5,937 bases of DNA from Streptomyces speibonae (GTDB lineage Bacteria > Actinomycetota > Actinomycetes > Streptomycetales > Streptomycetaceae), in contig KL568560.1 of NCBI GenBank assembly GCA_000715605.1, forward strand, positions 43,250 through 49,186, read 5' to 3'. Under the pieces are notes generated by a model. That model was not told the DNA's origin, did no database searches, and worked only from the letters and a program-made list of their open reading frames with translations. Positions within the stretch are counted from its first letter, which is position 1. Each line of letters starts with the position of its first letter. Shown here piece by piece: positions 1 to 4,645 of the stretch. A program made the translations under genes and the position numbers.

Positions 1-778
1 CGTCAACCGCCTCGACCAGGGGCACGCCATGCTGGACGCCGCCCGCGTCGCACGCTCGGTGCCGGGGGCCTCCGTCACGGACGCCTCCCGCGTGGCCATG
101 TACGGCTACAGCCAGGGCGGCGGGGCCAGCGCGGCGGCGGCCGAACTCCACCGCGCCTACGCCCCCGAGGTCCCGCTCGTCGGCACCTACAGCGGGGCGC
201 CGCCGGCCGATCTGACGGCGGTCATGAAGGGCATCGACGGCAGCGCCCTGGCCGGCGCGCTGGCCTGGTCGATCAACGGCTTCACCCAGTCCGAGCCCGA
301 ACTGCGCCGGGTCGTCGACGCGAACATCAACGCCGCCGGACGTGCCGCGCTCAAGGACAGTTCCACCGCCTGCGTCGGGGACGCGATCCTCGGTCACGGC
401 TTCACACAGAGCACCAAGTGGACCGTGAGCGGCAAGCCCGTCGCCGCGGTCATCGCCGGCGAGCCCGCCGCCCAGGCCGTCCTCGACAAACAGCGCCTCG
501 GCACGATGAAGCCCACCGGACCGGTCCGGCTGGCCACCGGGGTCCACGACGACATCGTCCCGCACCGGCAGGCGCGCCAACTCGCCGTGGACTGGTGCGC
601 CAAGGGCGGCGACGTCATCTACAAGGCCGTACGGTTGCCCAATCTGGGCGACAAGCTCCTCACCAACCACCTGGCGCCCCTGCTGGCCGACCAGGGCGAC
701 GCGGTGCGCTGGCTGGCCGACCGGCTCAAGGGCGAGCCGGCGCGCTCCAACTGCCGCTCCGTGCCCGCCGGGAGCTGA
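1..778 (+). CDS. Secretory LIP-family lipase (alpha/beta hydrolase), 5'-truncated by window edge
   Basis: The reading frame is open from base 2 and gives 258 visible C-terminal residues; the signal peptide and N-terminal part lie outside the window. The ATG at 29 is internal, because the frame continues upstream in the same style (VNRLDQGHAM). The family is the secreted lipase group typified by Candida antarctica lipase A, which hydrolyses acylglycerols and other esters outside the cell. The nucleophile elbow GYSQGG is visible, with its serine codon at 110-112. The motif HDDIVP near 545-562 matches the family's PDEIVP acid site, and TNHLAPL near 662-682 carries the likely catalytic histidine. 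Cysteines in STACVGD, VDWCAKG and SNCRS probably form disulfides, as suits an exported protein. A strong hairpin follows 15 bases after the stop, so this ends its transcript. Family assignment is firm; substrate preference cannot be read from the sequence. Confidence 0.88.
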   Translation, partial: VNRLDQGHAMLDAARVARSVPGASVTDASRVAMYGYSQGGGASAAAAELHRAYAPEVPLVGTYSGAPPADLTAVMKGIDGSALAGALAWSINGFTQSEPELRRVVDANINAAGRAALKDSSTACVGDAILGHGFTQSTKWTVSGKPVAAVIAGEPAAQAVLDKQRLGTMKPTGPVRLATGVHDDIVPHRQARQLAVDWCAKGGDVIYKAVRLPNLGDKLLTNHLAPLLADQGDAVRWLADRLKGEPARSNCRSVPAGS

Positions 779-793
779 GCCGCGGGCAACGCG

Positions 794-829
794 ACGAGCC
801 CCGTCCCGACGGATCGGGACGGGGCTCGT
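794..829 (+). terminator. Perfect 16-bp hairpin terminator after the lipase gene
   Basis: Bases 794-809 and 814-829 are exact inverted complements around a four-base loop (CGGA). The stem is rich in G and C and sits 15 bases after the lipase stop. No run of T follows on the + strand, which is common for actinomycete terminators. Being symmetric, it could also stop transcription arriving from the convergent snapalysin gene. Confidence 0.85.
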
Positions 830-842
830 GAAAGAGCGCCGG

Positions 843-880
843 GCAGGCCTTGCACCTGCATCTCCCCACAGGAAGTGGGG
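843..880. other. Two small hairpins in the gap between convergent genes
   Basis: GCAGG (843-847) pairs with CCTGC (855-859) around seven bases. CCCCAC (864-869) pairs with GTGGGG (875-880) around five bases and is followed on the + strand by a T-rich stretch (CGTCTTTCCTT). They may be a back-up terminator for lipase read-through, or part of the 3' end of either transcript. There is no coding potential here that I would defend. Confidence 0.35.
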
Positions 881-911
881 CGTCTTTCCTTGGACCACCA
901 ACGCACGGCCC

Positions 912-933
912 GGCTCGGGGAGTTCCCCTCGCC
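912..933 (-). terminator. Candidate hairpin terminator of the snapalysin gene
   Basis: On the - strand, 39 bases past the snapalysin stop, GGGG/CCCC (917-920 with 925-928) closes a four-base loop. It is extended, after a 2x2 mismatch, by GGC/GCC (912-914 with 931-933). The stem is short and has no U-run, so it is weak. The 16-bp stem at 794-829 is the stronger stop if this one leaks. Confidence 0.35.
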
Positions 934-971
934 TCAACGTGGAACAACCGTAGCGGTGATCGACTCACTTG

Positions 972-1565
972 TCACATCGGTCCTACGGGCGCGCCGCTGG
1001 ACGCGCCCTCCGACGCCCCCTGCGACGCTCCCTCGGACGCTCCTTCGAAGTTCTTCTCCACCTGCGCCTTCTCCGCCGCGCTGGGGTTCGCGTCGGTGCA
1101 CGAGGTTCCGGCGCTGGCGCCCGACATCAGGCTGGAGCAGGGGCCGGGCTTGCGGTCCGGCAGACCGAGCATGTGACCGAGTTCGTGGGCCGCGATGCGG
1201 ACCGTGGAATGGCCCTGGGCGACCGCCTGGCGGCCGATGTAGACCGTGCCCCTGCCCAGGGATCCGGGGAGGGAACGCGGCCAGCCGTCGTCCGCCACGA
1301 CCTGGATGTCGGCGCGCTCGCCCGAGGCGGCAGGGCGCAGCTCGACAGCGTCCACGCTCGCGTTCCAGATCGCCGCTCCCCGGTCCACCGCGGAGCGGAA
1401 CTCCGCCGCCGCCCTGGCGTCGTAGGTGAGCACCCGGGCGGCCGTCACCTGGGGCTGGACGGCGCGGGCGGAGGGGACGGCCGCGGCCGGGACGGGTCCG
1501 GTCAGGGCGGGGCAGGACAGCACCAGGGCCGCGGCGAGGCCCCCGGTCAGCGTACGGATGCGCAT
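972..1565 (-). CDS. snpA: Snapalysin-type secreted zinc metalloprotease (peptidase family M7)
   Basis: A 197-residue secreted neutral protease of the Streptomyces snapalysin family, which cleaves proteins outside the cell and is among the smallest metalloproteases known. The zinc-site signature HELGHMLGLPD is at residues 127-137 (bases 1155-1187): His127 and His131 with Asp137 as the third ligand (M7 uses Asp where many metzincins use His), and Glu128 as catalytic base. The Met-turn region SSLMSGAS follows at about 144-151, and Cys143 and Cys156 fit the conserved disulfide. Residues 1-30 form a signal peptide (MRIRTLTGG, a hydrophobic stretch, then Ala/Pro), with a short pro-region probably after it. 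The start at 1565 is chosen because AGGAGG lies six bases upstream and the signal peptide begins there; the frame is open further upstream to 1649 but that extension does not look like a signal peptide. The last 24 residues are an unusual tetrapeptide-repeat tail. Snapalysin genes often have a divergent LysR-type regulator; here the divergent gene is a reductase instead. Confidence 0.92.
   Translation of the reverse strand: MRIRTLTGGLAAALVLSCPALTGPVPAAAVPSARAVQPQVTAARVLTYDARAAAEFRSAVDRGAAIWNASVDAVELRPAASGERADIQVVADDGWPRSLPGSLGRGTVYIGRQAVAQGHSTVRIAAHELGHMLGLPDRKPGPCSSLMSGASAGTSCTDANPSAAEKAQVEKNFEGASEGASQGASEGASSGAPVGPM
975..1046 (-). repeat. Six 12-bp tandem units encoding the snapalysin C-terminal tail
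   Basis: Read on the - strand, residues 174-197 divide exactly into EGAS, EGAS, QGAS, EGAS, SGAP, VGPM and then the stop. Each unit is 12 bases, with the core GG(a/g/c)GCGTC(c/g) clear in the first four and decaying in the last two. The block is in frame and runs up to the stop codon, so it lengthens the protein without disturbing the catalytic domain. Differences between units lie partly at third positions, so the copies are not brand new. Confidence 0.8.
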
Positions 1566-1571
1566 GGTCGA

Positions 1572-1577
1572 CCTCCT
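1572..1577 (-). promoter_or_regulatory. Ribosome binding site of the snapalysin gene
   Basis: On the - strand AGGAGG stands six bases before the ATG at 1565. It fixes the start and excludes the longer in-frame options up to 1649. Confidence 0.85.
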
Positions 1578-1582
1578 GCGGG

Positions 1583-1614
1583 ATTCAGAAGCGGTGCTGC
1601 TGAATTCCATGGAA
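1583..1614. promoter_or_regulatory. Operator-like dyads in the snapalysin leader
   Basis: ATTCAG (1583-1588) and CTGAAT (1600-1605) are exact inverted repeats 11 bases apart. The second half is followed, sharing base 1605, by a perfect 10-bp palindrome TTCCATGGAA (1605-1614). Both are AT-richer than their surroundings, and the first ends five bases from the snapalysin Shine-Dalgarno site. A repressor site, or in RNA a leader hairpin beside the ribosome site, are both possible. No regulator is encoded next to it. Confidence 0.4.
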
Positions 1615-1622
1615 GGGATCGG

Positions 1623-1652
1623 TTGGACTTCGCGTTCGGCCGGAGGCACTGT
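1623..1652 (+). promoter_or_regulatory. Possible promoter of the aldo/keto reductase gene
   Basis: TTGGAC (1623-1628) resembles a -35 element, and CACTGT (1647-1652) could act as a poor -10 element after an 18-base spacer. This would give a leader of roughly 50 bases before the ATG at 1712. The match is weak; the whole 1566-1711 gap must hold both divergent promoters, but no clear consensus stands out for either. Confidence 0.2.
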
Positions 1653-1711
1653 GGGCGAGGATCAACACCATCCCACGGGACACCCCCGCTCGCATCACCG
1701 GAGACCGCCCG

Positions 1712-2755
1712 ATGAACCACATCGCCCTTCCCGAGCGCTACGACGGCACCATGCGCTACCGGCGCACCGGCCGCTCGGGGCTCGACCTCCCCCTGCTGTC
1801 CCTGGGGTACTGGCACAACTTCGGTGACGACCGGTCCTTCGCGTCCCAGCGGGAGATCGCCCTGCGCGCCTTCGACCTGGGCATCACCCACCACGACCTG
1901 GCCAACAACTACGGCCCGCCCTACGGTGCCGCGGAGATCAACTTCGGCCGGCTGATGCAGCGGGACCTCGCCCCGTACCGTGACGAGCTGGTGATCTCCA
2001 CCAAGGCCGGCTGGGACATGTGGCCCGGCCCCTACGGCCAGGGCGGCGGCTCCCGCAAGTACCTGCTGGCCTCGCTGGACCAGTCACTGAAGCGCATGGG
2101 GCTGGAGTACGTCGACATCTTCTACTCGCACCGGCTCGACACGACCACGCCGCTCGAGGAGACCATGGGTGCCCTGGACACCGCCGTCCGCCAGGGCAAG
2201 GCACTCTACGTCGGCATCTCCTCCTACGACGCCGAGCGCACCCGGCAGGCCGCGGCCATCCTGCGTGACCTCGGCACCCCGCTGCTCATCCACCAGCCGT
2301 CGTACAACATGCTGAACCGCTGGATCGAGACGGACGGCCTGCTGGACGTGGCCCAGGAGGAGGGCTTCGGGGTCATCGGATTCACGGCGCTCGCGCAGGG
2401 GCTGCTGACCGGGCGCTATCTGGACGGCGTTCCGCAGGACTCCCGGGCCGCGGCCGGCACGTCCTTCGACCCCGCCTGGCTGACGGACGACATGCGGCAC
2501 CGGCTGCGCGCCCTGAACGACATCGCGGCCCGGCGCGGGCAGAGCCTCGCCCAGATGGCGCTGGCCTGGGCGCTGCGCGACCCGCGGGTCACCTCGCTGG
2601 TCATGGGCGCCTCCCGCGTCGAGCAGCTGGAGCAGAACGTGGCCGCCCTCGAGAACCCCGGCTTCACCGCCGAGGAGCTGGCCGAGATCGACACGTACGC
2701 CACGGAGGGCGGCGTCGACCTGTGGCGCGAGGCGCGCATGGGCACGATGGGCTGA
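1712..2755 (+). CDS. mgrA: L-glyceraldehyde 3-phosphate reductase-type aldo/keto reductase (YghZ/AKR14 type)
   Basis: A 347-residue cytosolic NADPH-dependent aldo/keto reductase that matches E. coli YghZ (Gpr) closely in length and along its whole sequence, as I recall that protein. Shared blocks include LANNYGPP, ISTKAGWDMWPGPYG, SRKYLLASLDQSLKRMGLEY, FYSHR, ALYVGISSY, LLIHQPSYN and LAQGLLTG. The catalytic tetrad is Asp62, Tyr67, Lys98 and His140. GASRVEQLEQN at 299-309 is the C-terminal NADP(H)-binding signature. The enterobacterial enzyme reduces L-glyceraldehyde 3-phosphate and methylglyoxal, a detoxifying role; the same fold occurs in potassium-channel beta subunits. The ATG at 1712 is supported by GGAG (1700-1703) eight bases upstream and by the family-like N-terminus ending in PERYDGTMRYR. 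The gene is divergent from the snapalysin gene and appears monocistronic. Identity is strong; the natural substrate in this organism is inferred. Confidence 0.93.
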   Translation: MNHIALPERYDGTMRYRRTGRSGLDLPLLSLGYWHNFGDDRSFASQREIALRAFDLGITHHDLANNYGPPYGAAEINFGRLMQRDLAPYRDELVISTKAGWDMWPGPYGQGGGSRKYLLASLDQSLKRMGLEYVDIFYSHRLDTTTPLEETMGALDTAVRQGKALYVGISSYDAERTRQAAAILRDLGTPLLIHQPSYNMLNRWIETDGLLDVAQEEGFGVIGFTALAQGLLTGRYLDGVPQDSRAAAGTSFDPAWLTDDMRHRLRALNDIAARRGQSLAQMALAWALRDPRVTSLVMGASRVEQLEQNVAALENPGFTAEELAEIDTYATEGGVDLWREARMGTMG

Positions 2756-2762
2756 GCCCCCG

Positions 2763-2790
2763 GCGGCCGCCACGAGGTGTGCGCGGCCGC
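2763..2790 (+). terminator. Inverted GCGGCCGC pair after the reductase gene, candidate terminator
   Basis: GCGGCCGC occurs at 2763-2770 and again at 2783-2790, 12 bases apart. The octamer is its own complement, so the two copies pair as an 8-bp all-G/C stem, with a small CAC/GTG helix possible inside the loop (2771-2773 with 2777-2779). It starts eight bases after the reductase stop. No T-run follows. Confidence 0.5.
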
Positions 2791-2815
2791 GGAAGGGGAA
2801 CTGCGGTGCGGTGAG

Positions 2816-2834
2816 CCGCGCCGCCGAGGCGCGG
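2816..2834 (+). other. 7-bp GC hairpin in the leader of the MSMEG_6728-family gene
   Basis: CCGCGCC (2816-2822) pairs perfectly with GGCGCGG (2828-2834) around a five-base loop, ending 26 bases before the ATG at 2861. It may be a second terminator element for the reductase transcript or a leader structure of the next gene. Which one depends on where transcription starts. Confidence 0.4.
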
Positions 2835-2860
2835 AGAACCCCGGCCCCTCGGACGGTCGT

Positions 2861-3343
2861 ATGCAGACCTTCATGCCGTACCCCGACTTCCACGCGTCGG
2901 CGCTGGTGCTCGACCGGCGCCGGCTCGGCAAGCAGCGGGTGGAGGCGCTCCAGGTGCTGCGCGGGCTGATCGTGCCGGGCTACGGATGGCGCCGTCATCC
3001 GGCGGTGCGCATGTGGACCGGCTACGAGGAGGCCCTGGTGCGGTACGGCCTGGAGGTCTGCCGGGTCTGGCGCGAGAGGGGGCATCAGGACAGCTGTGCG
3101 GCCACCCTCGTCGCCGACCTGGCCGGTGTCCGGCCGGGGGCTGCGGTGCGCGGCCAGCGGGCGCTGGCCGAGGCGGGCGAGCTGCCGCCCTGGCTCGGGG
3201 ACGAGGCCCTGCACCGCAGCCACCGCTCGGCGCTGGTCCGCAAGGACCCGGCCGTGTACGCGGAGCTCTTCCCCGGGGAGCCGGACGACCTGCCGTACGT
3301 GTGGCCGTCGTCCGACCGGGATCCGGAGGCCGTCGCCGACTGA
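2861..3343 (+). CDS. MSMEG_6728-family protein, probable pyrimidine dimer glycosylase-like fold
   Basis: A 160-residue protein beginning MQTFMPYPDFHASALVLD, the typical N-terminus of the actinobacterial MSMEG_6728 family; this decides the start at 2861 over an in-frame GTG at 2777. No good Shine-Dalgarno site precedes it (only GGACGG, four bases away), so initiation may be weak or leaderless. Conserved-looking segments are LDRRRLGKQRVEALQVL (residues 17-33), GYGWRRHPAVRMW (40-52), a Tyr/Glu-rich helix (GYEEALVRYG), and LHRSHRSALVRKDPAVY (117-133). The arrangement of a basic helix followed by G-Y-x-x-H-P resembles bacterial homologues of T4 endonuclease V, which cut at pyrimidine dimers. I infer a distant relationship and possible DNA binding, not proven activity. 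There is no signal peptide or membrane segment, so it is cytosolic. Its stop codon forms one end of a hairpin shared with the convergent ABC operon. Confidence 0.8.
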   Translation: MQTFMPYPDFHASALVLDRRRLGKQRVEALQVLRGLIVPGYGWRRHPAVRMWTGYEEALVRYGLEVCRVWRERGHQDSCAATLVADLAGVRPGAAVRGQRALAEAGELPPWLGDEALHRSHRSALVRKDPAVYAELFPGEPDDLPYVWPSSDRDPEAVAD

Positions 3344-3370
3344 CGGCGCGCGGCCGGGGGCCGTCCGTCA
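3341..3370. terminator. Compact bidirectional terminator containing both stop codons
   Basis: TGACGG (3341-3346) pairs with CCGTCA (3365-3370). Inside, CGGCC (3351-3355) pairs with GGCCG (3359-3363) around a GGG loop, with a possible extra G.T pair and a small bulge on the left arm. The outermost three base pairs are the TGA of the + strand gene and the TGA of the - strand binding-protein gene. With only 24 bases between the two genes, this is the only visible place for either transcript to end. Confidence 0.55.
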
Positions 3371-4645
3371 CCGTGCGGACAGGTACTCCTCCACTCCCTC
3401 GGCCGCGTGCGCGTCCTCCACGTTCACCACGCCGCCGACCGCCTTGGCGTCGGGCTTGAGCACATACGTCTCGACGCTCGCGGGGCGGTCGACGTCGGAG
3501 AAGTTCTGCGGGGTGCCGAGGCCGGTGTCGGCGTTCGTCTGCGCGCGGTGTGCTTGGACGACGTCCTCGCGGGTGAGGCCGCCCGCCTCGCAGGCCGCCT
3601 TCAGATCGGCGCCCATGAGCTGGGCGGCGTTGTACCCCGACAGCACGCCGGAGTCGACCGGCGACTTGGGGTACTTCTTCTGGTACGACGCCACCATGCG
3701 CCGCACGCCGGGCAGGTCGGAGCTGACCGCCGGCGCGGCGCTCACGATGTTCAGCATGGCCGCGAGCGCCGGCGCCGCGGGGGTCTTCATCAGCTGGGGT
3801 GCGAAGCCGGGGGCGCTGCTGACGACGGGGACCTTGAGGCCGCGGGAGGCCGCGACGCCGACCAGGGAGGCCGTCTGCGCGGGTCCGGCGCTGATCAGAA
3901 CGGCCTTCACGCCCTCCTTGCGCAGGGCCGAGACCTGGGCCGACAGATCGGTGTCCGTCGCCTGGATCTTCTGTCCGGCCACCTTCAGACCGGCCTTCCC
4001 GGCCGCCCACTCGGAGCCTTCCAGCGCGTTGGCCCCGTAGTCGCCCTCGAAGTAGACGTGGCCGATGGTGTCGCCCTTCTTCAGGCCCTTGGTGCGGGTG
4101 AGGAACTCGACCGCGGCGATCATGTCGACGTCATAGGTGGTGCCGAGCACCTGGATGGCGTCCTTGCCGAGCAGGGAGGCCGCCCAGGCCTGCGGGAAGG
4201 TGAGCATCATGTCGCGTTCGATGTCGTCGAGCAGCGCCGCGACCACGGGGGAGCCGATGACCTGGGGCAACGCCACGACGCCGGGGGCGATGTCGGCGTA
4301 TGCGGTGACCGCCTTCTGTACGTCGTAGCCGTGGTCCTTGACGACGATCTCGACCGTGCGGTCGCAGATGCCGCCGTCGGCGTTGACCTCGTCGGCCCAC
4401 ATCTGCTGGGCCTGCACGATGCTCTTGCCGAGCGTGGCGTAGGGGCCGGTGAGGTCGGTGAGCGCGCCGAGTCTGATGGTGTCGGCATCGACGCCGGGCC
4501 CGGTGCGCAGGCCGTCGGCCGCCTTGCCGCTGTCGTCGCCGCTCTCCGCCTTGGAGCTGCATCCGGTGGCCGCGAGCAGCAGGGCGAGGGCGCCGGCGAG
4601 GGCGGCCTGGGCGGTGCGGTGCCGGTTGCGGTACGTGGGGTTCAT
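3368..4645 (-). CDS. Branched-chain amino acid type ABC transporter substrate-binding lipoprotein
   Basis: A 425-residue extracellular binding protein that captures a small solute and delivers it to the LivH/LivM permease pair. Residues 1-28 are a lipoprotein signal peptide: basic start, hydrophobic core, then AATGC with Cys29 as the lipidation site, followed by a Ser/Asp/Gly-rich linker to about residue 48. The mature domain has the type I periplasmic-binding fold: TIRLGALTDLTGPYATLGKS (residues 56-75) is the typical first strand and loop, followed by NADGGI, DHGYDVQKAV, a VIGSPVV segment, and the second lobe from IGHVYFEGDYG (194-204). Cys94 and Cys352 may pair. AAGGAG lies eight bases upstream of the ATG at 4645, and the ATG overlaps the LivM stop as ATGA. 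The gene is last in the operon. The ligand cannot be told from sequence: leucine-like amino acids, amides or other carboxylates are all possible. Confidence 0.9.
   Translation of the reverse strand: MNPTYRNRHRTAQAALAGALALLLAATGCSSKAESGDDSGKAADGLRTGPGVDADTIRLGALTDLTGPYATLGKSIVQAQQMWADEVNADGGICDRTVEIVVKDHGYDVQKAVTAYADIAPGVVALPQVIGSPVVAALLDDIERDMMLTFPQAWAASLLGKDAIQVLGTTYDVDMIAAVEFLTRTKGLKKGDTIGHVYFEGDYGANALEGSEWAAGKAGLKVAGQKIQATDTDLSAQVSALRKEGVKAVLISAGPAQTASLVGVAASRGLKVPVVSSAPGFAPQLMKTPAAPALAAMLNIVSAAPAVSSDLPGVRRMVASYQKKYPKSPVDSGVLSGYNAAQLMGADLKAACEAGGLTREDVVQAHRAQTNADTGLGTPQNFSDVDRPASVETYVLKPDAKAVGGVVNVEDAHAAEGVEEYLSAR

Noticed and set aside
11..28. ATG at 29 as the true start of the lipase gene
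   Set aside because: The same frame is open to the window edge with lipase-like sequence, and a secreted lipase would need a signal peptide that is absent after 29.
861..881. CRISPR repeat-like element (CCCCAC-loop-GTGGGG resembles the stem of type I-E repeats)
   Set aside because: There is only one copy, no second repeat at spacer distance, and no cas gene in the window.
1566..1649. Longer snapalysin with 28 extra N-terminal residues starting at 1649
   Set aside because: The extension would bury the signal peptide, covers the promoter region and AGGAGG site, and has no ribosome site of its own.
2777..2860. Upstream GTG start adding 28 residues to the MSMEG_6728-family protein
   Set aside because: The added residues are low-complexity and include the leader hairpin; family members begin at MQTF-PYPDF.
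2871..4010. Large - strand open frame crossing the MSMEG_6728 gene and the start of the binding-protein region
   Set aside because: Its translation is Arg/Gly/Pro-rich with no recognisable domain and it lies in a shadow frame of two well-supported genes.
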